Positions 1 through 9,053 of a stretch of DNA of 64,000 bases are shown in pieces. The first letter of the stretch is position 1. Each line of letters begins with the position of its first letter. Made by a program: the position numbers and the translations under genes. The notes under the pieces were generated by a model. It saw only the letters and a list, made by a program, of their open reading frames with translations, was not told the origin of the DNA and did not search any database. The DNA comes from Bacteroidetes bacterium GWE2_42_24 (GTDB taxonomy: Bacteria > Bacteroidota > Bacteroidia > Bacteroidales > TTA-H9): assembly GCA_001768515.1 (NCBI GenBank), contig MEOA01000007.1, positions 1 to 64,000 on the forward strand, written 5' to 3'.

Positions 1-323
1 ACAACATGGAAACCATAAAAATGTACCGAACTCAGGACCCGATAGTCCAAGAAATTAGATTACTACAATATTCTAAAACATAACCATAAATAACAAAACA
101 GAATAAAAAATGATCAATCGAATACATAACCAATTTTAACCATAATGAAGTTCAGTTATGGTGATATATCAATTATGTGGCCATCTTTCTTTGGAGCATA
201 GCACAGGAAATTAGTATGTACACATCATTCCCGAAACCGGTAAAGAGCAAACAACAAAGATAGCAGGACGCCAGGTTTTCATGGGCATACGGCATATCAA
301 ACCCGATTTAAATTCGCGCCGGA
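1..323. other. Intergenic left edge, no supported gene
   Basis: AT-rich sequence downstream of the minus-strand M23 peptidase gene. An imperfect hairpin (arms 139-149 and 151-162, one bulged base) could end that transcript, but no T-tract follows it, so this is weak. A plus-strand frame is open from the window edge to a TAA at 81-83. It is too short to judge and could be the tail of a gene outside the window. Confidence 0.4.
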
Positions 324-1433
324 TTAATCAAATGATATAATTGTTAACTCTTCCATCATACAGTTATAATACCTGACGGGAGGATCCACTCTTCCCGTTG
401 CTATTTCGCCAATCTTAGTCCACTCTTTCAGGACGAAAGGCAGCCCCCTGCTAAAAAACAAATTTGGCGAATCGGTGATCTGAAAATGTACATGTGGACA
501 ATCAGAGTTACCTGAATTTCCGAGCAAAGCAATTGGATCTCCTTCATGAACCGTCTGCCCCTCAGAAACAAGAAACGAACCCGGCACACAGTGGGCATAA
601 AGGGCGTAATGATTATTATCAATTTTCAACACCAGATAATTTCCACCCATCTCATCTATCGAATTCATCACAACATCATGCTGATTTCCTGAGTTTTCAG
701 GTCTTCCATCCCGAAGAGCTTCAATTGAGCCATCAGCTACGGCAAAGAGGGTATCTTTATAATTGTAGTACGACTCATTAACAGCAGGATCTCCATTACG
801 TATTTCTCCGGTACTATCTATTCTGACGTTATCAAAAGCAAAACGCTCCCCAGTGTAAATTGATCCATCGACAAAAAACATCGTATTAAAATGGTATTGC
901 ATGGTTGACTGATTAATAAACAGCCAGTCATATCCTTTTACTGGTGAAAGAATTGAGATTGGAGTCTCAGTTGATCGCGGAGAGAAGATAGCCCCATCTA
1001 CGATGACCTCGGTGTCATGAACGGTGTCTTTTAAAACCAGTTGGTGAGCGATGGAGGAAGGAATTGACTGCGTAACCGGAATTGGCAACTGAACCGACAT
1101 GTAATAGTGATCAATCTGATCAGACACAAAATAACCATTTGGTTTAATAGGGCTACTATGAATCACAACACTATCTGTTTTGTCGATTACCATCAGTACA
1201 TCTTTTGTATGGTTATCAAGAATCCGGAGCTTTTCAAAAAGGAGGCCATCCTTCTTGAACTCCCACATCTTCAAGACATAACCTATTCTGGAAAATTTTT
1301 CAGTTTTAAATGGAATATCACTGAAAATGACCGAAAGTTTTGGCGATTGGATTACTTCTTCATTATCTTTACTACAGGCCACTATTAAAATAATCGTCGT
1401 CAAAAACAACAATGACAAGTTTTTATACTTCAT
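324..1433 (-). CDS. M23 family metallopeptidase lipoprotein
   Basis: Predicted secreted, lipid-anchored zinc endopeptidase of the LytM/M23 type, a family that usually cuts peptidoglycan cross-bridges. The N-terminus is a lipoprotein signal peptide with cysteine at residue 20 (LIVACSKD). The peptidase domain lies in about residues 175-345. It shows the divergent M23 layout YHFN...RFAFDN, whose His and Asp are likely metal ligands, then YALYAH, LLGNSGNS and the HVHFQ motif. The first 170 residues are an unassigned, probably beta-rich region. The gene sits 19 bp downstream of another lipoprotein gene on the same strand, so the two are probably co-transcribed. The family is clear; the substrate is not, and some relatives of this subgroup may not be cell-wall enzymes. 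Confidence 0.85.
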   Translation of the reverse strand: MKYKNLSLLFLTTIILIVACSKDNEEVIQSPKLSVIFSDIPFKTEKFSRIGYVLKMWEFKKDGLLFEKLRILDNHTKDVLMVIDKTDSVVIHSSPIKPNGYFVSDQIDHYYMSVQLPIPVTQSIPSSIAHQLVLKDTVHDTEVIVDGAIFSPRSTETPISILSPVKGYDWLFINQSTMQYHFNTMFFVDGSIYTGERFAFDNVRIDSTGEIRNGDPAVNESYYNYKDTLFAVADGSIEALRDGRPENSGNQHDVVMNSIDEMGGNYLVLKIDNNHYALYAHCVPGSFLVSEGQTVHEGDPIALLGNSGNSDCPHVHFQITDSPNLFFSRGLPFVLKEWTKIGEIATGRVDPPVRYYNCMMEELTIISFD

Positions 1434-1452
1434 AATGAATAAATTTGGGTTG

Positions 1453-2700
1453 TTAAAAACTGGAATATTCCGAAATGATTGCTTTTGCGCTATAAGCGGT
1501 ATTCTCTATTAAATCATATTCCTGATCTATAAGGCTCGACATTTCCCCGCGTATATTCCACGCGTTGGTATAGATAATAATGGTGACATCACTGGCAGGG
1601 TCAGAAACCATCAAAGAAAGGTAACCTTCCACGGCACCAGTATGTCCGTATCCAAGATTATTAATCTCCATCAAGCCACATCCATATCTTCCGGCGGTCA
1701 AAGAACTGGATGAAAGACAATTCATCATGACTGAATTCACAATGAAAGTTGAAAGCGGGCCTTTTCCTTTCAGAAGATTTTGAATAAAAATGGCAAGATC
1801 ATCGGGTGTTGTGATCAGGTTTCCTTCAGCTATGTTAGCTGAAACGTTTAGAGATGTTATGTCTTTGACGCCTTGATTATCCAAAATAAAACCCTGAACA
1901 CAAGGTATAGGCAGATAGGTGTCATTCCCTTCGAAAGGAAAAGAGGTGTGATGCAATCCCATGGGAAGGATAATCTGCTCGGTAAGGTATTGCTGGTAGG
2001 TCATATTTGAGACCCGCTCAATAATCTTCCCCAAAAGGGAATAGCCGGTATTTGAATAATGATACCCTGTTCCCGGCATAAAGTACGACATTCCGGTCTC
2101 CGCCACCACATTGATTAATTCATTAAAAGTAAAGGAGTGTAAGGAGTCCTGATTTAAAACATATTCAATGTAATTACGGCCTTTATAAGGAAGTGGTTTG
2201 CTTATCGTGTCAGGGATTGTTTCGTTTGCCAAATCATAAACACCCGCCCGATGGCGAAGCAGATCCAGAATTGTAATTGAACTCTTATAAGGAATATCAT
2301 ATCCGGCACCATCAGGGACATAGGTCTTATTAGTCCCCGGAATCGTATCAGTAATCCTATGATTAAGATTAAGCCTCCCTTGCTGATAAAGCAACAAAAT
2401 GGCCGTAGCGGTAAATGTCTTTGTATTACTGGCAGCCCTGAAATAATTAGCACCAGACACATTACCAACCATCCCGGATGCTGCAAAACAGGATCTTCTA
2501 CCTTTCAGCACCTTTAGTACAAGCCCACCCGGATATTCGGGTACCTGTAACTTGTAAGCAGCAACCTTTGAATCAACTAACCGCTGAAGCCTTTGCTGCA
2601 ACTCATCATCCGGCCGATAGGGATCATTACTCTCTTTATCACAACCAGCAATTATCAGAATAATCATTAGCAGAAGGCTGCAAATCTTTTTATTGCTCAT
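1453..2700 (-). CDS. Serine hydrolase, class C beta-lactamase/DD-peptidase family lipoprotein
   Basis: Lipoprotein of the beta-lactamase/transpeptidase-like superfamily (class C beta-lactamase, esterase and D-alanyl-D-alanine carboxypeptidase relatives). The signal peptide ends at an IAGC lipobox near residue 20. The three active-site motifs are present: SxxK in AASNTKTF (about residue 92), YxN in HYSNTGYS (about residue 220), and HTG in GYGHTGAVEG (about residue 355). Length (415 residues) is normal for the family. It is the upstream member of a likely two-gene operon with the M23 peptidase, which suggests a shared envelope role. This fold covers many activities, so peptidase, esterase or amidase are all possible. 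Confidence 0.88.
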   Translation of the reverse strand: MSNKKICSLLLMIILIIAGCDKESNDPYRPDDELQQRLQRLVDSKVAAYKLQVPEYPGGLVLKVLKGRRSCFAASGMVGNVSGANYFRAASNTKTFTATAILLLYQQGRLNLNHRITDTIPGTNKTYVPDGAGYDIPYKSSITILDLLRHRAGVYDLANETIPDTISKPLPYKGRNYIEYVLNQDSLHSFTFNELINVVAETGMSYFMPGTGYHYSNTGYSLLGKIIERVSNMTYQQYLTEQIILPMGLHHTSFPFEGNDTYLPIPCVQGFILDNQGVKDITSLNVSANIAEGNLITTPDDLAIFIQNLLKGKGPLSTFIVNSVMMNCLSSSSLTAGRYGCGLMEINNLGYGHTGAVEGYLSLMVSDPASDVTIIIYTNAWNIRGEMSSLIDQEYDLIENTAYSAKAIISEYSSF

Positions 2701-3154
2701 TGGTATAATAATTTAACAAGACTAATAAACTGAATTTCTCATATTTGGCGAATTTATCAAAATTATACTTTTTTCACAAGGAAATAACATGATCATGGCA
2801 CAAAATTGCCACTATTGCTTTTAATTCTAACTGAAGCGGGTAACAGTAATTAAAAACCGCTCTGCCCGAGGGAATTGTATAGCTATTAACTAATAGCACA
2901 ACCAAAGTTAACTACAGAAGAATCTAACTACATAAACCCGGAGTTTTCCCCTGGTTATATGATTCTCTTCTGACCAACCCAGATAAGAATACAATTGATG
3001 GTAATTATGAAGAAACGAATTATAAGTCAGCTTCAGATGAACGACAGGACAACTCAATCCAATAATTCGATTGTTGCATAGAATTTAGCCGGCATATAAA
3101 CAAACATGGCCGGAAAATCCGGCCATGTTGAAAAATTGTTCTCCAGTAACTATA
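2701..3154. other. Intergenic, AT-rich; lepB terminator hairpin at its right end
   Basis: No convincing reading frame. A minus-strand match to the Bacteroidetes -7 box (TAATTTTG) lies at 2758-2765, 58 bp upstream of the serine hydrolase start, without a well-placed -33 element. The hairpin at 3103-3129 is listed separately. Nothing else was recognised. Confidence 0.5.
3103..3129 (-). terminator. Hairpin downstream of lepB
   Basis: A perfect 12-bp inverted repeat (arms 3103-3114 and 3118-3129, 3-base loop) lies 26 bp beyond the lepB stop. On the minus strand it is followed by a broken T-rich stretch (TTTGTTTATAT). It fits an intrinsic terminator with a weak T-tract. Confidence 0.6.
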
Positions 3155-4705
3155 TTACTTAACAAAACGGAACATCTTGTTCCATCTGATCTTACCCTCT
3201 GTAAGCGTACGGTCCTTATCCAGCGACAACCATACAAATACTGCCTTGCCTACAATATGGTCTTCGGGAACGAATCCCCAATACCTTGAATCGGCAGAGT
3301 TGTGACGGTTATCTCCCATCATCCAGTAGTAGTTTTGCTGAAAGGTATACTTATTGGCTGGTTTTCCGTTGACAAGAATTACAGAATCTTTTACCTCCAG
3401 CGTATTACCTTCATAAATTTCAATAATTCGACTGTACAGAGGCAACGTAACCATATTAAGTTTAACGGTGGCACCTGCTTTGGGGATATAGAGCGGCCCA
3501 AACTGGTCAACGTTCCATGGGTAATGGCGATGATCAAAGGGAAAGATATTGGGCTCCCACTCGCCCGATTGATAAAGCGTCTTTCGGACTTCCTTTACAT
3601 TAGGGAACTTGCCGATAGCAGCAGCTGTCTCTTCTGTTAAAGGTAGAATTCCCTGGTTACGATAGAAGATTTGAATATCCTCGTCTGAAATACGAAGCTC
3701 ATGCAATTTTCGTTCTGCGATAGGGACACCATTGGTGGTGATGCTATAATTATACTGCATCCCCTTAGGATTCTTACCTTTCACACCATTAATATAAACC
3801 TGCTGATCAACAATTGAAAGCGTATCGCCAGGTAACGCAATACACCGTTTGATATAATTCTCACGTTTATCAACCGGTCTGGCGGTTACCGTGAAAGTGC
3901 GCCAGACAGCATCCCTTCCAATTCCGGGTTTGTATTGGGCTCCCATTCTGTTGGCATACTCCCGCTCAGCGTCACGCACAATCCTATAATAATCTTCATT
4001 TTGACGCTCTAGTACTACTGTATCACCACTGGGATAATTAAAAACCACCGCATCATTGCGCTCAACCTTTCCAAATCCCGGAAAACGGTAATAGGGCAAC
4101 GATAACCACTCAACATAAGATTTAGTAAAAGTTGAAAATGGCATGGTATGATGTACAAACGGAAAAGCAATGGGTGTATTGGGTATCTTTGGACCGTAAC
4201 TAACCTTGCTCACAAACAGATAGTCGCCCACTAAAAGTGATTTCTCCATTGAACTCGTAGGAATAGTATAGGCTTCAAAAAGGAATATGCGAATAATGCT
4301 TGCAGCCACGACAGCAAAAATGATTGCATCAACCCATTCCCTGACCGGACCCTTCTTGATTTTAGGTCGTTTCGAAGGATGGAGATACTTCTCCTTGACG
4401 GAAATGCCCAGATAAGGCAGGTATATCCATGGCAGGATAACTGCGATGGCCTGACTTCCCAGATCGTATTTCTGATAACATTTGGCTGTTTCAACGATCA
4501 TTAAAAAGACCATGAATACATTCAGGAAAGGGAAAAAAAGCAGCATGTACCACCAAAATGGTTTCTCGATTACCTTATTCCAGACAAAATAATTGTAGAA
4601 CGGAATGAGAGTTTGCAACGGATTTATATTGTTTTCCTTGAAGACAGGCCACAATACCACCGGGAAAAAGGTGAACACCAGTAAAATCAGTATCAATGGA
4701 TCCAT
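3155..4705 (-). CDS. lepB: Signal peptidase I
   Basis: Type I signal peptidase, the membrane serine protease that removes signal peptides from exported proteins. Residues 1-100 hold an extra hydrophobic module seen in Bacteroidetes LepB (segments near 3-20, 50-72 and 84-100). A further membrane segment follows at about 123-143. The catalytic motifs are all there: box B TIPTSSMEKS with Ser152, box D IKRCIALPGD with Lys286, and box E GDNRHNSADSR near residue 475. At 516 residues it is longer than the enterobacterial enzyme because of the N-terminal module and insertions between boxes B and D. It is transcribed divergently from recQ, and a hairpin lies just downstream. Confidence 0.97.
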   Translation of the reverse strand: MDPLILILLVFTFFPVVLWPVFKENNINPLQTLIPFYNYFVWNKVIEKPFWWYMLLFFPFLNVFMVFLMIVETAKCYQKYDLGSQAIAVILPWIYLPYLGISVKEKYLHPSKRPKIKKGPVREWVDAIIFAVVAASIIRIFLFEAYTIPTSSMEKSLLVGDYLFVSKVSYGPKIPNTPIAFPFVHHTMPFSTFTKSYVEWLSLPYYRFPGFGKVERNDAVVFNYPSGDTVVLERQNEDYYRIVRDAEREYANRMGAQYKPGIGRDAVWRTFTVTARPVDKRENYIKRCIALPGDTLSIVDQQVYINGVKGKNPKGMQYNYSITTNGVPIAERKLHELRISDEDIQIFYRNQGILPLTEETAAAIGKFPNVKEVRKTLYQSGEWEPNIFPFDHRHYPWNVDQFGPLYIPKAGATVKLNMVTLPLYSRIIEIYEGNTLEVKDSVILVNGKPANKYTFQQNYYWMMGDNRHNSADSRYWGFVPEDHIVGKAVFVWLSLDKDRTLTEGKIRWNKMFRFVK

Positions 4706-4770
4706 TATAATGTTATTGAGCGTTATTTAGTAACGCAAAAATCCGATTTAAGTACGACAATTGAAAGGGA

Positions 4771-4801
4771 TTGGCTAAAAAAAAGGATAATTTTACATTT
4801 T
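4771..4801 (+). promoter_or_regulatory. Candidate recQ promoter
   Basis: TTG at 4771-4773 and TACATTTT at 4794-4801, spaced by 20 bases. This is a near match to the Bacteroidetes pattern TTG-N19-TAnnTTTG with the last base off. It ends about 30 bp before the proposed TTG start codon. Confidence 0.4.
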
Positions 4802-4832
4802 TTAACCTTAATCCCATAAAAGAACAAACACT

Positions 4833-6743
4833 TTGCCTATCAGGAATATTTTGATAAGGTATTGGGGATATAGTTCCTTCAGGCCATTACAGGAAGAGAT
4901 TATTCAATCGGTGATGGCTGGAAACGATACCCTTGCCCTGCTTCCTACCGGAGGTGGCAAATCGATTTGTTATCAGGTACCTGCCATGGCTCTGGAAGGG
5001 ATTTGTCTGGTAATCTCGCCCCTGATAGCTCTCATGAAAGATCAGGTACAGGGATTACAAAGGAAAGGAATCTCCGCCAACGCAGTGTATAGTGGCATGA
5101 ACCGTTTTGAAATTGAAAGGGTACTCGACAATGCGGTTCATGGTTCATTGAAATTCCTTTATGTTTCGCCCGAACGACTGAAAAGTGAGTTATTGCTGGC
5201 CCGCTTTCCTCTGATGAAGGTTAACCTCATTGCCGTCGACGAGGCGCACTGCATCTCTCAATGGGGCTATGATTTTCGCCCCCCTTACCTCGAAATTGCA
5301 GAAATCAGACAGTATTTCCCAAAAGTACCACTGCTTGCACTGACGGCAACAGCGACAACCGATGTGATCGGAGACATTCAGGAAAGACTCCTTTTTAGAA
5401 AAAAAAATCTCTTCAGACAAAGCTTTGCTAGGGAAAACCTAACCTACGTCGTTCAATATGAGGAGGACAAGATGGGTCGATTGGAAAAAATATTTCAAAA
5501 ACTACAAGGTCCATCAATCGTCTATGTTCGTAGTCGCAGAAAGACGCGTGAAGTGGCCGGTCAATTACAGGCCAGAGGCATCCCGGCTGGTTTCTACCAT
5601 GGAGGATTGACGCCCGAAGAACGTGACAAGGCTCAATTGCTCTGGATGAATGAAACCACACGTGTCATTGTCTCAACCAATGCCTTTGGTATGGGCATTG
5701 ATAAATCCAACGTCAAAACTGTTATCCATCTTGACATTCCCGACAGTCCTGAGGCCTATTTCCAGGAGGCAGGCCGTGCCGGCCGTGATGGAAAGAGCAG
5801 TTGGGCGATCCTGCTTTATGACCATACCGATCTGGACGAGTTACAGGAGCAGTTTAACTCCAGTTTTCCACCAATCAGCACCATCAGATCCATTTACCGG
5901 GCAGTGTGCAACCATCTGCAACTTGCAGTAGGAACAGGTATTGACGAAAGTTTCGATTTTGATCTTCCACTCTTTTGCGATCGTTTTAATCAAAAAACGG
6001 CGGAAGTCTTCAGTTCTCTCCGCTTCCTCGAAAAAGAAGGAATCATCAGCATGACAGAGGCTCTTCGTCTACCTTCAAGGGTCATGGTGAAGGCAACCAG
6101 GAACGATTTATACAAGTTTCAGGTCGAAAATCCCACCCTCGATAAACTGTTAAAGATGATGCTCAGAAGCTATTCCGGCCTGTTTAACGATCTGATAAAC
6201 ATCCGCGAGGATGAACTGGCCCGGCGCCTGAATGCACAGACTGATCAAATAGTCAAGGCATTAAACTATCTCAACCAACTGGGGATCATCGTTTATGTCG
6301 CCCGTAAAGACAAACCTCAAATTGTATTTACGATGCCCCGCCTCGATGATCGGGACGTTGTCATCTCGACAGGCAATTATGAGACCCGAAAGGAAGAAGC
6401 ACGCAAACGCGTAGAATCCATGACAAACTATATTATCACCGGAAATCGTTGTAGATCACAACTGCTTTTAACCTATTTTAATGAGGATGACACCCGCCGC
6501 TGCGGCAAATGTGATTATTGCGTTAAGCGAAACAAGGCTGATCTGAGTGAACTGGAGTTTAACAAAATGATGGAAATTATTAAACCGGTATTGCTAATGA
6601 GTAATTGCACACTAGAGACGATTCTGGAGAAATTTCCATTACTGACTGAGGAAAAACTGACCAATGCAATCCGCTACCTCATAGATTCAGGAAAAGTAAA
6701 GATTAACGACGACAACAGTCTCAGCTGGAATACAAAAAAATAG
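4833..6743 (+). CDS. recQ: ATP-dependent DNA helicase RecQ
   Basis: Superfamily 2 DNA helicase (3'-5') acting in recombination and fork repair. Motif I LLPTGGGKS (about 37-45), DEAHC (about 136) and AGRAGRDG (about 315) define the helicase core. The cysteine cluster (NRCRS...RRCGKCDYC, about 541-566) comes unusually late, after a roughly 190-residue winged-helix-like region. In Escherichia coli RecQ it directly follows the core. No HRDC domain is evident. The start is a TTG: a TAA stop lies in frame at 4809-4811 and no ATG occurs before residue 28, well inside the conserved Q-motif region. It converges on the HU gene, with a shared terminator between them. Confidence 0.95.
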   Translation: MPIRNILIRYWGYSSFRPLQEEIIQSVMAGNDTLALLPTGGGKSICYQVPAMALEGICLVISPLIALMKDQVQGLQRKGISANAVYSGMNRFEIERVLDNAVHGSLKFLYVSPERLKSELLLARFPLMKVNLIAVDEAHCISQWGYDFRPPYLEIAEIRQYFPKVPLLALTATATTDVIGDIQERLLFRKKNLFRQSFARENLTYVVQYEEDKMGRLEKIFQKLQGPSIVYVRSRRKTREVAGQLQARGIPAGFYHGGLTPEERDKAQLLWMNETTRVIVSTNAFGMGIDKSNVKTVIHLDIPDSPEAYFQEAGRAGRDGKSSWAILLYDHTDLDELQEQFNSSFPPISTIRSIYRAVCNHLQLAVGTGIDESFDFDLPLFCDRFNQKTAEVFSSLRFLEKEGIISMTEALRLPSRVMVKATRNDLYKFQVENPTLDKLLKMMLRSYSGLFNDLINIREDELARRLNAQTDQIVKALNYLNQLGIIVYVARKDKPQIVFTMPRLDDRDVVISTGNYETRKEEARKRVESMTNYIITGNRCRSQLLLTYFNEDDTRRCGKCDYCVKRNKADLSELEFNKMMEIIKPVLLMSNCTLETILEKFPLLTEEKLTNAIRYLIDSGKVKINDDNSLSWNTKK

Positions 6744-6744
6744 C

Positions 6745-6777
6745 AAAAAAAAAGGCCCCAAAGCAAGGAGCCTTTTT
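6745..6777. terminator. Bidirectional terminator between recQ and the HU gene
   Basis: Arms 6749-6759 and 6767-6777 pair over 11 bp with one C/A mismatch around a 7-base loop. The right arm ends in five T on the plus strand. The left flank is an A-run that becomes a T-tract on the minus strand. It is placed to stop both converging transcripts. Confidence 0.85.
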
Positions 6778-6798
6778 CAACATCCAATCTGTTGAAAT

Positions 6799-7071
6799 TT
6801 ACTTAACCAGATCAGTGAGTCCGCTTCCTGGTTTAAATTTCACGACATTCTTGGCAGCAATCTGCATGGTTTTCTGGGTTTTCGGATTACGGCCTGTACG
6901 GGCAGCGCGTTTGGAAATGGAGAAGGATCCAAAACCAATTAATGATACACGACCACCGTCTTTCAACGATTTAGAGGTCGAATCCACAAAAGCGTCAATA
7001 GCTTTTTTTGCAGCAACCTTGGTGATTCCTGCCCCATCAGCGATGGCATTGATAAGATCAGCTTTGTTCAT
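6799..7071 (-). CDS. HU family DNA-binding protein
   Basis: Small histone-like nucleoid protein that binds and bends DNA as a dimer. The 90-residue length is exact for HU. It shows the helical N-terminus MNKADLINAIAD, the GFGSF turn near residue 47, the arm motif RTGRNPKT near 60-67, and the terminal segment with FKPG. The HU and IHF branches cannot be separated firmly by eye, though the sequence is closest to the short single-gene HU type. A full-consensus promoter lies 38 bp upstream of the ATG, in keeping with high expression. Confidence 0.97.
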   Translation of the reverse strand: MNKADLINAIADGAGITKVAAKKAIDAFVDSTSKSLKDGGRVSLIGFGSFSISKRAARTGRNPKTQKTMQIAAKNVVKFKPGSGLTDLVK

Positions 7072-7108
7072 TTTCTTGCTAAATTTTAGTTTACATCCAG
7101 AACTCTTG

Positions 7109-7138
7109 CAAAAATAATCCTAATTCAAGAAAAAGCAA
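7109..7138 (-). promoter_or_regulatory. Promoter of the HU gene
   Basis: On the minus strand TTG (7138-7136), a 19-base spacer, and TATTTTTG (7116-7109). This is a full match to the Bacteroidetes primary sigma consensus TTG-N19-TAnnTTTG. Confidence 0.75.
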
Positions 7139-7221
7139 GTGTTTGCCACTATTTTCATCAAAATAGTTAATAAATCCCCCTTTTTGTTAAAAACTTATCC
7201 CCAACACACTAAAAAAAAGGC

Positions 7222-8199
7222 TCAAATAGACGAAAAACCATCCACTTTGACAGTGCTGTCAATTAAAAAACCTCTTAAAAAATCAGCAATCTTCATTCGC
7301 TTTCTTCCACTCAATTGAACTTCATCGGCGAAAATCCAGCCATCTGCACATGAAAAGGCCAAACAGGTCTTTCCGTCAGTATGAATATCGCCCGTTTTAT
7401 CAATTTTACCAGACTCAAAATGAGCCATAAATATCTTTAAAGAGGCCTGTTGTTCGCCCGGGAGCAGGAGATCGGTAAATGCTGCCGGATATGGCGATAA
7501 CCCCCTAATTTGGTTTCTGATCAGTTCACCCTTGCGATTCCAGTCAATACGGCAATCCTCTTTGAATATCTTGGGCGCCTCTTTCAGGTCGGATCCAGGC
7601 AAATATTTTTGAGCAAAGGGTGTTATGTTTCCGGAAGCCAGCGCATCACATGTTTTTATCACCATCTCTGCACCTGCAATCATCATCCGGTCGTGCAAGT
7701 CTCCTGCTGTTTCATTCTGTCCAACAGGCATTGATTCCTGAAACAGTATACGACCTGTATCAAGTTGTTCATCAAGTAGAAATGTCGTAATCCCCGAAAA
7801 CTTCTCCCCATTCATCACGGCATGATTAATCGGGGCTGCACCCCTGTACATAGGCAACAAAGACGCGTGCAGATTAAATGTTCCTAATCGTGGCATCTTC
7901 CAAACCACGGCAGGAAGCATCCGAAAGGCTACTACAACAAACAGATCGGCATCTATAGCAGCCAAATCCTTTAAGAAGACCTCGTTCTTCAGGCTTACTG
8001 GCTGAAGGAATGGCACATTCTTAGAAATTGCCCATTCCTTTACAGGGCTATATTGTAACTGCCTTCCCCTTCCGGCTGGTTTGTCAGCTACAGTGACTAC
8101 TGCACTTATCACAAAACCTGCCTTACTTAAGGCATCCAGAGGTGCCACGGCAAACTCGGGAGTGCCCATGTAAACGATCCTTAAATCACTGCGTTTCAT
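7222..8199 (-). CDS. fmt: Methionyl-tRNA formyltransferase
   Basis: Transfers a formyl group from 10-formyl-tetrahydrofolate to initiator Met-tRNA. The N-terminal Rossmann domain begins RIVYMGTPEFAVAPL. The catalytic triad is visible as Asn109 and His111 in GTFNLHASLLPMYRG and Asp147 in LDTGRILF. The C-terminal OB-fold-like domain includes GLSPYPAA. The length of 325 is near typical. The gene follows the TPR gene with an intrinsic terminator between them. No promoter was recognised immediately upstream, so it may depend on read-through or on a non-consensus promoter overlapping the hairpin. Confidence 0.97.
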   Translation of the reverse strand: MKRSDLRIVYMGTPEFAVAPLDALSKAGFVISAVVTVADKPAGRGRQLQYSPVKEWAISKNVPFLQPVSLKNEVFLKDLAAIDADLFVVVAFRMLPAVVWKMPRLGTFNLHASLLPMYRGAAPINHAVMNGEKFSGITTFLLDEQLDTGRILFQESMPVGQNETAGDLHDRMMIAGAEMVIKTCDALASGNITPFAQKYLPGSDLKEAPKIFKEDCRIDWNRKGELIRNQIRGLSPYPAAFTDLLLPGEQQASLKIFMAHFESGKIDKTGDIHTDGKTCLAFSCADGWIFADEVQLSGRKRMKIADFLRGFLIDSTVKVDGFSSI

Positions 8200-8211
8200 A
8201 GCTTTGGTCTT

Positions 8212-8243
8212 AAAAAAAAGACCTGACCATTTAAGGTCAGGTC
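8212..8243 (-). terminator. Intrinsic terminator after the TPR gene
   Basis: A perfect 9-bp stem (8220-8228 with 8235-8243), a 6-base loop, and eight consecutive T on the minus strand (8219-8212). It lies 22 bp past the stop of the membrane TPR gene. Confidence 0.92.
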
Positions 8244-8265
8244 CTGTGTTTATTCACACTTAATA

Positions 8266-8958
8266 CTAATTCTTAGAAGTTGAAAGCTCAGTAGCCTTCA
8301 CAATATATTTTTCGATGTCACGACCTTCCAAACTGCGGGGGTACTTGGTTTTGATAGTTTCATACATTTTTAGTGCGTTATCAAAATCACCCTTAAGTTC
8401 ATAAGTTAAGCCGGCTTTCATATAAAATACCGGGCTTGTGAATTCGTTGGGCTTATTTTCGGCAGCTTTAGTGTAACAGCTAATGGCTTTCTCGTTGTTT
8501 CCCAGTTCAAGATATGCGTCGCCCATTGCACCGGTGGCCATCGATGATACCATCAGCTCATCAGAACTAAAATCTTCAAGATACTTGATCGCCTGTTGGA
8601 ACTCACCTTTCTTCAGATAACACATACCGGCATAGTAATTGGCCAGATTACCTGTCTTTGTAGACCCATAATTATCAATGATTTCGAGAAAACCCATATA
8701 ATTACCGTCACCATTGAGTGCCAGATCCAGTGAATCGCTTTCAAAATATTTCTCAGCCATGAAAACCTCTGATTGTGCTTTTGCTTCACGGGGAGCTATA
8801 TACAGTTTAGTATACCCTAAATATCCAAGAACCACCAAAATAATGGCAGCCAATACAATCATGATATACTTTTGGTTTGTTTCAATAAACTGTTCGGTTC
8901 TGCCGAGAGCTTCCTCAACAGCAACGATTTTGTCTTCGGTATTATCTTTTTTAGCCAT
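8266..8958 (-). CDS. Membrane-anchored tetratricopeptide repeat protein (YfgM-like)
   Basis: One transmembrane helix (about residues 31-50, YIMIVLAAIILVVLGYLGY) with a short charged cytoplasmic tail, then a periplasmic domain of about 170 residues built of TPR helices. Repeats are visible at NLANYYAGMCYLKKGEFQQA, the GDAYLELGNNEKAISCYTKA segment, and AGLTYELKGDFDNALKMYE. This architecture resembles the Gram-negative YfgM family, which interacts with translocon-associated chaperones. That function is inferred from layout only. A consensus promoter is just upstream and a strong terminator just downstream, so it is probably monocistronic. Confidence 0.82.
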   Translation of the reverse strand: MAKKDNTEDKIVAVEEALGRTEQFIETNQKYIMIVLAAIILVVLGYLGYTKLYIAPREAKAQSEVFMAEKYFESDSLDLALNGDGNYMGFLEIIDNYGSTKTGNLANYYAGMCYLKKGEFQQAIKYLEDFSSDELMVSSMATGAMGDAYLELGNNEKAISCYTKAAENKPNEFTSPVFYMKAGLTYELKGDFDNALKMYETIKTKYPRSLEGRDIEKYIVKATELSTSKN

Positions 8959-8981
8959 GATAATTAAGGTTTTTAAGGGTG

Positions 8982-9011
8982 CAAAAGTAACGATTTTTAC
9001 TTTCTTAACAA
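8982..9011 (-). promoter_or_regulatory. Promoter of the TPR membrane protein gene
   Basis: Minus-strand TTG (9011-9009), a 19-base spacer and TACTTTTG (8989-8982). Full match to the Bacteroidetes consensus, 24 bp before the ATG. Confidence 0.75.
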
Positions 9012-9053
9012 CCTTGTGTTGAAAAAATATGGATAACTCTTCACAAAACGATC

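Noticed and set aside
1-83. Open plus-strand frame from the left edge ending at TAA 81-83
   Set aside because: Only 26 codons visible. Cannot be told from chance.
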